This document shows, piece by piece, positions 39,425 through 48,158 of a stretch of DNA of 62,178 nucleotides. Every line of letters starts with the position of its first letter. Position 1 is the first letter of the stretch. The notes under the pieces are model-generated. The model ran no database searches. It saw nothing but the letters and a program-made list of their open reading frames with translations, and was not told where the DNA came from. Source of the DNA: Actinomycetes bacterium (GTDB lineage Bacteria; Actinomycetota; Acidimicrobiia; Acidimicrobiales; RAAP-2); assembly GCA_021810205.1 (NCBI GenBank), contig JAJZJC010000003.1, positions 1 through 62,178 on the forward strand. The letters are read 5' to 3'. The position numbers and the translations under genes were made by a program.

Positions 39425-40966
39425 ATGGTCCGTGCCCCCGAACCCCACCTGCCTTCCGTGCGCATGACCCGCCTGCTCGACGACATCGAGGTGCTCGAGA
39501 CGTCGGGCGATCCAGCTGCCGTGGAGGTGCGCGGCGTCGAGCACGACAGCCGCCGCATCTCGCGCGGCGACCTGTTCTGCTGCCTCGTCGGCCAGCGTGC
39601 CGACGGGCACGACTACGCCCGTGACGCCGTCGCGCGGGGCGCCGTCGGCCTGCTGTGCGAACGCCTGGTTCTCGGCGTGCCCGACCAGGTGGTCCAGGTG
39701 CGGGTGGCGCCGGGCCGGGCTCGACGCGCGATGGCTCGAGCGGCGGGAGCGTTCTGGGGGCATCCGGCACGGTCGCTCGTGATGGCTGGGGTCACCGGCA
39801 CGAACGGCAAGACCACGGTGACCCAGCTGCTCGGTGCCGTACTCGAGCGTGCCGGGCACCCGACGACCGTTGTCGGCACGCTGACGGGGCCGCGGACGAC
39901 GCCGGAGTCCACCGATCTCCAGCGGCTGCTGGCCGGTGTGCGCGACACGCATCCTCCCTCGCCCCGCCCGGCGGTCGCGATGGAGGTCTCGAGCCATGCC
40001 CTCGTCCAGTCCAGGGTCGACGGCATCTGCTTCGACGTGGCGGTGTTCACGAACCTGAGCCACGACCACCTGGACTTCCACGGGACGATGGAGGCGTACT
40101 TCGAGGCCAAGGCGTTGCTGTTCGACGCCGAGCGGACCAAGGTGGCGGTCGTCTACGCCGACGACCCTTGGGGGCGGCGTCTTGTCGAGCGTGTCGCGGT
40201 CCCGGTCGTCGAGGTGCACGACGACCAAGTGGGCGGCGTGCAGCTCTCGGTCGGGCGCTCGCGGTTCACGTGGCGGGGCATCGACGTCGTTGTCGCCCTG
40301 ACCGGGGCGATGAACGTCCGAAATGCCCATCTCGCGGCCGAGGCCGCCCTGGCGCTGGGCGTGGGGCCCGAGGTCGTCGCCGAGGGGTTGGCGGGGGTGC
40401 GGTCGGTGCCCGGCCGCATGGAGCCCGTCGCCGTGGCAGGAGAGAAGATGGCGGATGTCGACGTGCTGGTGGACTACGCGCACACCCCTGCTGCGTTGGA
40501 GACGGTGCTCGGGGAGGCGAGCCGGCTGGCACGAGCTCGTGGTGGCCGTACCGTCGTGGTGTTCGGCTGCGGTGGCGACCGGGACATGGCGAAGCGTCCC
40601 ATGATGGGAGCGATCGCGAGCCGCCTCGCCGACGTGGTGGTGGTGACCTCGGACAACCCGCGTAGCGAGGATCCTGGGGCGATCATCGACGACGTGGTCG
40701 CCGGCATCGTGCCCGCACATGGTGCGACCGTGGTGCTCGAGCCCGCCCGCGCCGCCGCGATCGACACGGCGATCCGCTCGGCACGCCCGGGCGACGTGGT
40801 CGTCGTCGCTGGCAAGGGCCATGAGACGACCCAGACGGTCGGCGCGCGCGCGATCCCCTTCGACGACCGGCAGGTGGCCGCCGAGGCGCTTGCACGACGG
40901 GCAGCCCGAGACGGGGTTCCCGAGACGGCCCCGGACGACGGCGCCGACGCGACGCAGGGGGGATGA
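39425..40966 (+). CDS. murE: UDP-MurNAc-L-Ala-D-Glu:meso-diaminopimelate ligase
   Basis: 513 aa from ATG 39425; ATG 39464 (MTRLLDD) is an equally good start. Mur ligase signatures: GVTGTNGKTTVTQLLG (ATP), EVSSHAL, FTNLSHDHLDFHG and DYAHTP. The DNPR motif in VTSDNPRSEDP marks meso-diaminopimelate specificity. A TACCAT at 39396-39401 could be a local -10. Only 3 bp separate it from mraY; the murF gene normally found there is absent. Confidence 0.95.
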   Translation: MVRAPEPHLPSVRMTRLLDDIEVLETSGDPAAVEVRGVEHDSRRISRGDLFCCLVGQRADGHDYARDAVARGAVGLLCERLVLGVPDQVVQVRVAPGRARRAMARAAGAFWGHPARSLVMAGVTGTNGKTTVTQLLGAVLERAGHPTTVVGTLTGPRTTPESTDLQRLLAGVRDTHPPSPRPAVAMEVSSHALVQSRVDGICFDVAVFTNLSHDHLDFHGTMEAYFEAKALLFDAERTKVAVVYADDPWGRRLVERVAVPVVEVHDDQVGGVQLSVGRSRFTWRGIDVVVALTGAMNVRNAHLAAEAALALGVGPEVVAEGLAGVRSVPGRMEPVAVAGEKMADVDVLVDYAHTPAALETVLGEASRLARARGGRTVVVFGCGGDRDMAKRPMMGAIASRLADVVVVTSDNPRSEDPGAIIDDVVAGIVPAHGATVVLEPARAAAIDTAIRSARPGDVVVVAGKGHETTQTVGARAIPFDDRQVAAEALARRAARDGVPETAPDDGADATQGG

Positions 40967-40969
40967 GCG

Positions 40970-42007
40970 GTGCTCTCGATCATGTCCGCAGGCGCCGCCG
41001 CGCTCTGGCTGTGCATCCTCGCCACTCCGGTCCTCATGCGCTGGCTCCACAGGAAGCGGATCGGCCAGCACATCCGCGAAGACGGGCCGGCGACGCACAC
41101 GGCGAAGGCGGGAACGCCGACGATGGGTGGGCTCGCGATCGTTGGCGCGGTCGTCGGTGGGTACCTCATCGGGCATCTGGGGACTGCCGTGAACTTCAGC
41201 GCCGAGGGACTGCTCGTGGTCATCACGGTGGTGCTCTTCGGAGGGATCGGCGCGCTGGACGACTGGATCAAGGTGCGCAACCGCCGGAGCCTCGGGCTGA
41301 ACAAGCGCGCGAAGTTCGGCGCGCAGGTCGCGGTGGCGATCCTGTTCGCCGAGCTCGCCGTGCATTGGGCGCACACGTCGACCACCCTGTCGTTCACGCG
41401 CATGACATCGCCGGGCCTGCATCTCGGGGAAGCCGGATGGGTGCTGTTCGCCGTGTTCGTCCTGGTCGGAACGTCGAACGCGGTGAACCTCACCGACGGT
41501 CTCGACGGACTGGCTGCAGGCTCGTCGACCTTCTGCTTCGCGGTGTTGGCGATCCTCGGGTACTGGATCTTCCGCCACCGGGCGATCTTCCACCTGCTCC
41601 CGGCGTACGGGATCGACCTGGCGCTCACCGCGGTCGCGCTCGGCGGCGCCTGTCTCGGCTTCTTGTGGTGGAACGCGGCACCCGCCAAGGTCATCATGGG
41701 CGACACCGGCTCGCTCTCGCTCGGGGCCGGTCTCGGCGCGCTCTGCCTGCTTTTGAACCTCGACTTGCTGCTCCCGATCCTCGGCGGCCTCTTCGTGATC
41801 GAGACGCTTTCGGTGATCGGACAGGTTGTGAGCTTTCGTGCGTTTCACAAGCGCATCCTGCGGATGGCGCCCATACATCATCACTTCGAGCTCGGCGGCT
41901 GGCCCGAGACGACCGTGATCGTGCGACTGTGGATCCTCGCGGGGCTGTTCGCTGCGCTCGCGCTGGGGATCTTCTACGGCGTCTACCTCACGGTCACCAA
42001 GTTCTGA
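40970..42007 (+). CDS. mraY: Phospho-MurNAc-pentapeptide translocase
   Basis: 345 aa, about ten membrane helices. The conserved cytosolic loops are present: GTPTMGGL, the Asp pair in GALDDWIKV, NLTDGLDGLAAG, MGDTGSLSLG and HHHFELGG. It makes lipid I from UDP-MurNAc-pentapeptide and undecaprenyl phosphate. It overlaps ftsW by one base (TGATG); murD, usually between mraY and ftsW, is missing. Confidence 0.96.
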   Translation: MLSIMSAGAAALWLCILATPVLMRWLHRKRIGQHIREDGPATHTAKAGTPTMGGLAIVGAVVGGYLIGHLGTAVNFSAEGLLVVITVVLFGGIGALDDWIKVRNRRSLGLNKRAKFGAQVAVAILFAELAVHWAHTSTTLSFTRMTSPGLHLGEAGWVLFAVFVLVGTSNAVNLTDGLDGLAAGSSTFCFAVLAILGYWIFRHRAIFHLLPAYGIDLALTAVALGGACLGFLWWNAAPAKVIMGDTGSLSLGAGLGALCLLLNLDLLLPILGGLFVIETLSVIGQVVSFRAFHKRILRMAPIHHHFELGGWPETTVIVRLWILAGLFAALALGIFYGVYLTVTKF

Positions 42008-43278
42008 TGTCCCAGATGATCCCCCACACGCGCCCCGTCTTCGGCGACGATGGTGGGGCGGGGAACCGAGTCGGAAGGGATGACCGCGTGGTGGCGACGA
42101 AAACGGAGACACGCCCGGCACGTTGGGTGGTCGCCCTGCGTGCCGCGCCGACGTCGAAGATCCTCGTGGCGCTCGTGGCCATCGCGTGCGTGTTCGGCAC
42201 GACCATGGTCGGAGCAGCGTCGGAGGTGGTCTCGATCCAGACCTACGGCTCCGCGTGGGCCATTCTCATCCGCCAGTGCCTGTGGGTGGTTCTGGGCTCG
42301 GTGGCGATGATGGTGCTGTCGCGGTTCGACTACCGCAAGCTCCGCCGGTTCTCCCGGCTGCTCATCGTCGGCGCGTTCGCAGGCTTGCTCCTCGTGCTCG
42401 TCCCGCACCTCGCGGTCCAGGCGACAGGATCGAGCAGGTGGCTCGGTTTCGGTGCCTTCGACGTCCAGCCCTCGGAGTTCATGAAGCTCGCGCTCGTGAT
42501 CTTCTTGGCGGATCTGGTCGTGCGGCGGGAGGAAGCGGGGACCTCAGAGCGCACCGTCATCGGTCCGCTCCTTCTCGTCACGGGTGGCGCGGCGGTGCTC
42601 GTCATCGCCGAGCCCGACATGGGCACGACGGCCGTGATCGTCTCGATCGGCCTCGCCGTCCTCGTGGCCTCCGGTGTCTCGCTGCGCCCGGTACTGAAGG
42701 TGGCGGCGGCCGTCGTGGTGCTCGGGGTGATCGCCGGCCTCGTCGATCCTTATCGCCGCCAGCGCATCCTGTCGTTCCTCGATCCAGGCGCGCACGCCTC
42801 GAGCTCTGGGTACCAGGTCGTCCAGTCGCTCATCGGCCTCGGCTCAGGTCATATCCTCGGCGTCGGGCTGGGGAGCGGCATTGTCCAATGGGGGTTCCTG
42901 CCGAACCCGCATTCGGACTTCATCTTCTCGGTCATCGGGGAGGAGTTCGGGCTCGTCGGCAGTGTCTTCGTATTGGTGCTGCTGGGGTCGATCTGCTGGT
43001 TCGGGCTGCGCGCGGCCTCCCGCGCACCCGACCGATTCGGCGCGCTGCTGGCCGTCGGGATCTCCGCGTGGATCGCCGTCGAGACCTTCGTCAACATCGG
43101 CGCGGTGATCGGGCTCCTGCCGGTGACGGGTATCCCGCTGCCCTTCGTGTCCTATGGCGGGTCCTCGCTCGTGCTCACGATGGCGGGCGCGGGGATTCTC
43201 GTGAACGTCGCCCGCCAGGAGCGCACTGACGAGCGACGACGCCTTCGCGTCGGGCGACGCCGTGTCACGACGGCATGA
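42007..43278 (+). CDS. ftsW: Peptidoglycan glycosyltransferase FtsW
   Basis: 423 aa if it begins at ATG 42007 (coupled to the mraY stop). GTG 42088, with GGAAGGG 7 nt upstream, is an alternative that removes a 27-residue variable head. SEDS features: RWLGFGAFDVQPSEFMKLALVIFLAD, IAEPDMGTTAVI, SSSGYQVVQSLIGLGSGHILGVGLGSGIVQWGFLPNPHSDFIFSVIGEEFGL and GIPLPFVSYGGSSLVLTM. It polymerises septal glycan with FtsI. Overlaps murG (ATGA). Confidence 0.94.
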   Translation: MSQMIPHTRPVFGDDGGAGNRVGRDDRVVATKTETRPARWVVALRAAPTSKILVALVAIACVFGTTMVGAASEVVSIQTYGSAWAILIRQCLWVVLGSVAMMVLSRFDYRKLRRFSRLLIVGAFAGLLLVLVPHLAVQATGSSRWLGFGAFDVQPSEFMKLALVIFLADLVVRREEAGTSERTVIGPLLLVTGGAAVLVIAEPDMGTTAVIVSIGLAVLVASGVSLRPVLKVAAAVVVLGVIAGLVDPYRRQRILSFLDPGAHASSSGYQVVQSLIGLGSGHILGVGLGSGIVQWGFLPNPHSDFIFSVIGEEFGLVGSVFVLVLLGSICWFGLRAASRAPDRFGALLAVGISAWIAVETFVNIGAVIGLLPVTGIPLPFVSYGGSSLVLTMAGAGILVNVARQERTDERRRLRVGRRRVTTA

Positions 43279-44432
43279 GCGAGCGGTCGTACGCGGTGAT
43301 CTCCGGAGGCGGGACCGGCGGGCACGTCTTCGAGGCGCTCGCGATCGCGCGAGCCCTCGTGGAACGCGGGCACCCGCCGTCTGCAATCGAGGTGTTCGGC
43401 TCCCGTCGCGGCCAGGAGGCGATGCTGCTGGCAGGAGAAGCGTTTCCACTGACGCTGCTCCCCGGACGCGGGCTCGTCCGCCGTTGGGGGCTCGGCGACC
43501 TGCTGGCGAACCTCGGAGCCTTGGGCGGCCTGGCATGGGGCGTGTGCCGCGCGGTCGCACGCGCCGCACGCCGCCGGCCCCGCGTCGTCGTCTCCGTCGG
43601 CGGCTATGCAAGCGTTCCGGCCGACGTGGCGGCGGTCGTCCTCGGCATCCCGCTCGTGCTCGTCACCATCGACGCCGTCCCGGGGCTGGTCCACCGGCTG
43701 CTCGCGCGGCGGGCTGCAGCGAACGCCGTCGCCTTTCCCGGCTCCCCGCTGCCGCGCGCGGTCGTCACCGGCGTCGCGGTACGCCCCGAGATCGTCGCCG
43801 TCGACCGCTCGCCGGCCGCCGCCGCGCGTGCCCGCGCCGCCCTCGGGCTCCCCTCGGACCGCTCGGTCGTCGGCGTGGTCGGAGGGTCGCTCGGCGCGCG
43901 CCGCTTGAACATCGCCGCTATCGAGCTCGGGCGCCGGTGGGCCGGGCGCGCCGACCGGACGCTGTACCACGTCACCGGCAGGCGCGACTGGGAGGAGATG
44001 CGGGCACGGTCCGCTACTCCGAGCGGTGGCGCTGGCATTGGCGGTGCCGGCTCGGGAGGGGAGCTCGCGCACCGGATGGTGCCCTTCGAGTACGACATGG
44101 CTTCGCTCTACGCCGCCGCCGACGTGCTCGTGTGCCGTGCAGGGGCCAGCACCGTCGCGGAGCTCACCGTGGTCGGCGTGCCGTCGGTGCTCGTGCCCCT
44201 GCCCAGGGCCCCGTCGGACCACCAGGGGGCGAACGCCCGGGCCCTCGTCGAGGCGGGCGCGGCGGTGCTCCTGCCTGACGATCGCTGTGACGGAGCGGCG
44301 CTCGACTCGCTGCTCGACGAACTGCTCTCGAACCCCTCTCGCCTGCGCGCGATGGGGACCGCTGCTCGCTCGCTCGGTCATCCCGACGCGGCCGCCCGGG
44401 TGGCAGAGGTGGTGGACGCCAGTGCCCGCTGA
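43275..44432 (+). CDS. murG: Lipid II synthase (UDP-GlcNAc transferase)
   Basis: 385 aa from ATG 43275. GT-B enzyme: SGGGTGGHVFEALAIARAL (lipid I and membrane side), VVVSVGGYASVP, VVGVVGGSLGARRLN and HRMVPFEYDMASLYAAADVLVCRAGASTVAELTVVGVPSVLVPLPRAPSDHQGANARAL (UDP-GlcNAc binding). A Gly/Ser-rich loop (ATPSGGAGIGGAGSGGE) is inserted in the middle. Overlaps murC by 11 bp. Confidence 0.95.
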   Translation: MSERSYAVISGGGTGGHVFEALAIARALVERGHPPSAIEVFGSRRGQEAMLLAGEAFPLTLLPGRGLVRRWGLGDLLANLGALGGLAWGVCRAVARAARRRPRVVVSVGGYASVPADVAAVVLGIPLVLVTIDAVPGLVHRLLARRAAANAVAFPGSPLPRAVVTGVAVRPEIVAVDRSPAAAARARAALGLPSDRSVVGVVGGSLGARRLNIAAIELGRRWAGRADRTLYHVTGRRDWEEMRARSATPSGGAGIGGAGSGGELAHRMVPFEYDMASLYAAADVLVCRAGASTVAELTVVGVPSVLVPLPRAPSDHQGANARALVEAGAAVLLPDDRCDGAALDSLLDELLSNPSRLRAMGTAARSLGHPDAAARVAEVVDASAR

Positions 44433-44448
44433 CGATCCAGTGCCCGCT
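44419..44448 (+). repeat. 18-bp-period duplication of the murC start region
   Basis: CCAGTGCCCGCT occurs at 44419-44430 and 44437-44448, each with an in-frame GTG. The copies lie at the murG/murC overlap. Confidence 0.65.
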
Positions 44449-45828
44449 CGAGACCCGGTGCCGACGCTGCTGTCGACGCCGCGGCGCGTCCATGTCATCG
44501 GCGTCGGCGGCGTCGGGATGAGCGCCATCGCCTCGGTCCTCGTCGGAATGGGCCACGATGTGAGCGGCAGCGACGTGAAGGACTCACCGGTCACCGAGCG
44601 ACTTCGCGCCCAGGGCGTTGCCGTCACGATCGGTCATGATCCCGGCGCTGTTGTCGACGTCTCCCTCGTCACGTACTCGCCGGCGGTGCCCGAGAGCAAC
44701 ATCGAGCTCGCAGAGGCTCGGCGCCGCGGCGTCGAGGTCGTCCACCGTTCGGCGATGCTTGGCGCGATCGCCGCCAGCCGCCGCTGCATCGCAGTCGCCG
44801 GCACGCACGGCAAGACGACGACGGCCTCGATGCTCTCGCTCATCCTCGTCGAAGCCGGGTTGCATCCTTCCTACCTGATCGGTGCCGACGTGAACGAGAC
44901 GGGCACGAACGCGGTGTGGGACGAAGGTGAGTGGCTGGTCATGGAGGCCGACGAGAGCTACGGCTCCTTCGCGGCGCTGCGCGCCGACGTCGCGGTCGTG
45001 ACGAACGTGGAACCGGACCACCTGGACCATTACGGAACGTTCGATTCCCTGGCAGACGCGTTCGAGTCCTTCCTGCGGGCGGCCCGCACGAAGGTGGTCT
45101 GTGCCGACGACACGGTTGCCGCGCGTCTTGGTGACGCGTGCGGTGCCGTATCGGTGGGCACCACCGCTGACGCGACGTACGTGATGGCGGACGTCGGCGC
45201 CGCGCGGAGCTCGGTCCACTTCTCGCTGCGCGGCCCGACGGGGCCGCTCGGCGTGATCGAGCTCGCGGTCCCCGGCGTGCACAACGCGCGCAACGCGGCC
45301 GTCGCGACGGTGGCCGCCCTCGAGGCGGGCGCGTCGTTCGGCCATGCCGCGGCGGCGCTTGCCCGCTTCGCCGGCGTTCCTCGGCGTTTCGAATTCCGGG
45401 GCGAGGCTCGTGGGGTGACCTTCGTCGACGACTACGCCCACCTGCCGAGCGAGGTCCGAGCGACCCTGGCAGCGGCGCGGGCGGGCGGCTGGCGCCGCAT
45501 CGTGGCGGTCTTCCAGCCGCACCGCTACACGAGGACGCGCGCCCTCGCGGGCGCGTTCGCCGGTGCGTTCGACGACGCGGACCTGGTCTTCGTGACCGAC
45601 GTCTACGGCGCGGGAGAACCACCGGTGCCCGGCATCTCCGGTCGGCTCGTGGCCGACGCCGTCGCTGCCGCCGACCCACCAGGGCGTGTCGTGTACGTCT
45701 CGTCGCGCGATGAGCTGCGTGCCGCGGTCGCCTCGTTGCTCGAGCCCGGCGATCTGTGCTGCACCCTCGGTGCGGGCGACCTCACCACGCTGCCCGAGGA
45801 GCTCATCGCGGCGCGGAGCGGCGGATGA
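44422..45828 (+). CDS. murC: UDP-MurNAc:L-alanine ligase
   Basis: 468 aa from GTG 44422. RVHVIGVGGVGMSAIASVL, GSDVKDSPVTERL, VAGTHGKTTTASMLSLIL (ATP), EADESYGSF, TNVEPDHLDHYG and DDYAHLPSEVRATL are complete MurC features. The start is ambiguous because an 18-bp-period duplication (CCAGTGCCCGCT at 44419 and 44437) places a second GTG at 44440 in the same context; the N-terminus reads VPADDPVPARDPVP. Overlaps murB (ATGA). Confidence 0.95.
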   Translation: MPADDPVPARDPVPTLLSTPRRVHVIGVGGVGMSAIASVLVGMGHDVSGSDVKDSPVTERLRAQGVAVTIGHDPGAVVDVSLVTYSPAVPESNIELAEARRRGVEVVHRSAMLGAIAASRRCIAVAGTHGKTTTASMLSLILVEAGLHPSYLIGADVNETGTNAVWDEGEWLVMEADESYGSFAALRADVAVVTNVEPDHLDHYGTFDSLADAFESFLRAARTKVVCADDTVAARLGDACGAVSVGTTADATYVMADVGAARSSVHFSLRGPTGPLGVIELAVPGVHNARNAAVATVAALEAGASFGHAAAALARFAGVPRRFEFRGEARGVTFVDDYAHLPSEVRATLAAARAGGWRRIVAVFQPHRYTRTRALAGAFAGAFDDADLVFVTDVYGAGEPPVPGISGRLVADAVAAADPPGRVVYVSSRDELRAAVASLLEPGDLCCTLGAGDLTTLPEELIAARSGG

Positions 45829-46946
45829 GCGGCACGGCGCAGCGTCGAAGCGGCGCCGCCGCTCGTCGAAGCGACGCGGCGTTCGACCGTCTTGCCGAGC
45901 GCCTGCGCGACGCGGGGCTCGACGACGTCGCGCGTGACGCCCCGCTGGGTACGCTCACGACCTACCGCGTGGGGGGTACCGCGGCCCTGTCCGTCAAGGT
46001 GGCGAGCGAGCGCGAGCTGCGTCAGGTGCGTGACGTGGTCTGCTCCTCGGGCGCTCGAGCCTCCTCGGGCGCTCGAGCCTCCTCGGACGACGGTGCCTGC
46101 GAGGGTGCCCGCGACGGACTTGCAGTGCTCGTCGTGGGGAACGGATCGAACCTCTTGGTAGCAGACGCGGGCTTCCGCGGCCTCGCGCTGCACCTCGGCA
46201 GCGAGCTCGCCGAGATCGAGCTGCCGGGCGGACCGAGCGATGTGCCGCACGACGGCGCCGGCGCGGTCGTACGCGCTGGCGGCGCTGCGGGCATGCCGGT
46301 CCTCGCCAGGCGTACGGTCGATGCAGGCTTGCGCGGTCTCGAGTGGGCCGTGGGCATCCCCGGCTCCGTTGGCGGGGCGCTGAAGATGAACGCTGGCGGG
46401 CATGGAGCGGACACGGCCTCGTGCCTCCGGCGCTACCGCTGGCTCGATGTCCTCTCTCCCCAAGAGGGAGAAGACGGCGCCTCCCGCCTCGGGCTGGGCT
46501 ATCGCACCTCATTGCTGCTCGACTCCGAGGTCGTGGTATGGGCGGAGTTCGACGTACGGCGGGGCGACAGGGCCGACGGGCGGGCCGAGCTGTCGGCGAT
46601 CGTGCGATGGCGCCGCGAGCACCAGCCTGGCGGGAGCAACGCCGGCTCGGTCTTCGTCAATCCCCCCGACGATGCCGCGGGCCGCCTCATCGATGCCGCA
46701 GGGCTGAAGGGCTTCCGGCTCGGCACGGCGAAGGTGTCGGAGAAGCACGCGAACTTCATTCAAGCTGACGACGGAGGATCGGCGGACGACGTCTTGGACT
46801 TGATGCTCCACGTCCGCCGAACGGTCGCGTCGACCCACGGTGTCGAGCTGCGGGCCGAGGTGAAGCTGGTCGGCTTCCCCCCCGCCCGGGTGGCTGCGCT
46901 CCGTGGGCTCGACGATGGCGAGACCGTCACGGGGGTCGACGCGTGA
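45825..46946 (+). CDS. murB: UDP-N-acetylenolpyruvylglucosamine reductase
   Basis: 373 aa from ATG 45825. FAD-binding parts: TTYRVGGTAALSV, VVGNGSNLLVADAGFRGLAL, GIPGSVGGALKMNAGGHG. Catalytic Ser in GSVFVNPP and a late Glu in KVSEKHANFI. The loop RDVVCSSGARASSGARASSDDGA comes from an in-frame 18-bp tandem duplication. Reduces UDP-GlcNAc-enolpyruvate with NADPH. Overlaps ftsQ (GTGA). Confidence 0.94.
   Translation: MSGTAQRRSGAAARRSDAAFDRLAERLRDAGLDDVARDAPLGTLTTYRVGGTAALSVKVASERELRQVRDVVCSSGARASSGARASSDDGACEGARDGLAVLVVGNGSNLLVADAGFRGLALHLGSELAEIELPGGPSDVPHDGAGAVVRAGGAAGMPVLARRTVDAGLRGLEWAVGIPGSVGGALKMNAGGHGADTASCLRRYRWLDVLSPQEGEDGASRLGLGYRTSLLLDSEVVVWAEFDVRRGDRADGRAELSAIVRWRREHQPGGSNAGSVFVNPPDDAAGRLIDAAGLKGFRLGTAKVSEKHANFIQADDGGSADDVLDLMLHVRRTVASTHGVELRAEVKLVGFPPARVAALRGLDDGETVTGVDA
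46043..46086 (+). repeat. 18-bp tandem duplication inside murB
   Basis: CTCCTCGGGCGCTCGAGC twice, then a third partial copy CTCCTCGG, in frame, coding SSGARA repeats in a surface loop between two FAD-binding strands. Confidence 0.9.
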
Positions 46947-47935
46947 GCGCCGCGCAGCGGCCCCAATCCCGCGCTCGCTCGGGTCCTCGGCGATCTCGGA
47001 CGTCCATCCGGACCCGGGAGGCGGGCCGGAAACGGCCTGCTGGCACAACCGGCACCGGGGGACGGGCGCCGGCTCGGCGCGGACGGTCGAGCGCGATCCA
47101 GCGGAAGCTGTCAGAGCGACGGGGCTCCGTCCGCGAGGCCCTCGGGCGTGCACGCCCTCGAGGGGGTGGGGTCCGTCGGGGCGATACGGCGGCACCGATC
47201 GACCCGCGCATCCGCGCTCGACGCGCTGAGGTCCTCCGGGGCCAGGCGCGCCGGCGACTCGGTATGGCGGTCGCCGTGCTGACCGTGCTCATGATCCTGG
47301 TCGGGTGCTGGGCGTTGCTGCACTCGAGAGTGTTCTCCGCCAGGGTGATCAGGGTGACCGGCGCTGTGCACACGCCAGCCTCGGAGATCATCGCCGCGGC
47401 TGGGCTCGCCGACCATCCACCGCTCATCGACGTCACGGGCGCTGCGACTGCACGGCTCGAGCGCCTGCCCTGGGTGGCACACGCGACGGTCACGCGCGAG
47501 TGGCCCGACGGCGTCCGGATCCAAGTGGTCGAGCGCTCACCGGTCGCGGCGGTCTCCGACGGCACGGCGTGGGTGCTCGTCGCGCGCTCGGGAAAGGTCC
47601 TGGCACGCGTGGCCGTTCCGCCAGCGACGGTGGTGCGCGTGTCGAGCCCCTCGGCGCCCGGTCCCCCCGGCACGACACTGACGTCGGCGCGGCCGGCCCT
47701 GAAGGTCGCTGCCTCGCTCCCAACTGCCTTCAAGACCCAGGTCGCGAGCGTGGCGGCTGGTCCCCGCGGCACCGTCACCCTCCACTTGACGTCCGGCCTC
47801 ACTGTCAACCTTGGGTCGACCGCCGCGCTCACGCGCAAGTACGAGGACGTCGCTGCCATCCTCGCCGGAGCCAAGCTCACGGTGGGGGAGGTCATCGACG
47901 TGGCGGCGCCGGCTGCGCCCATCGTGACCCACTGA
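46943..47935 (+). CDS. ftsQ: FtsQ/DivIB-type division protein with POTRA domain
   Basis: 330 aa from GTG 46943. Long Arg-rich cytosolic N-terminus (about 105 aa), one membrane helix (LGMAVAVLTVLMILVGCWALLHS), then the POTRA domain (VFSARVIRVTGAVHTPASEIIAAAGLADHPPLIDVTGAATARLERLPWVAHATVTREWPDGVRIQVVERSPVAAV). Last gene before ftsZ; the 223-bp gap downstream carries the ftsZ promoter. Confidence 0.9.
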   Translation: MSAAQRPQSRARSGPRRSRTSIRTREAGRKRPAGTTGTGGRAPARRGRSSAIQRKLSERRGSVREALGRARPRGGGVRRGDTAAPIDPRIRARRAEVLRGQARRRLGMAVAVLTVLMILVGCWALLHSRVFSARVIRVTGAVHTPASEIIAAAGLADHPPLIDVTGAATARLERLPWVAHATVTREWPDGVRIQVVERSPVAAVSDGTAWVLVARSGKVLARVAVPPATVVRVSSPSAPGPPGTTLTSARPALKVAASLPTAFKTQVASVAAGPRGTVTLHLTSGLTVNLGSTAALTRKYEDVAAILAGAKLTVGEVIDVAAPAAPIVTH

Positions 47936-47984
47936 GCGCTCGCACCGAGTCGGCAGAGAGTCGGCGGAACCGAAAGGGGATCGC

Positions 47985-48013
47985 TTGACCCCGCCCGGCG
48001 CCTCCCATATCGT
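47985..48013 (+). promoter_or_regulatory. Sigma-70-type promoter in front of ftsZ
   Basis: TTGACC (47985-47990), 17-bp spacer, TATCGT (48008-48013), about 145 bp before the ftsZ start. It allows ftsZ to be expressed separately from the mraZ operon. Confidence 0.55.
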
Positions 48014-48158
48014 GTCCGCGGGTCACGTCGAGGAGACGTCGACCTCCGCGTCAGGGTGAGAAGCTCTCGCGGACTTGCGGAGCCCGCTCCCTTGCCGGCT
48101 GTGGCGGAGCCCCGGGCACACATCGTTCGGCCGGCTGGCCACAGCGTCGAGGGAGCAC

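Noticed and set aside
39419-42121. 900-aa minus-strand ORF opposite murE and mraY
   Set aside because: Long only because high GC removes stop codons; murE and mraY motifs are unmistakable on the other strand.
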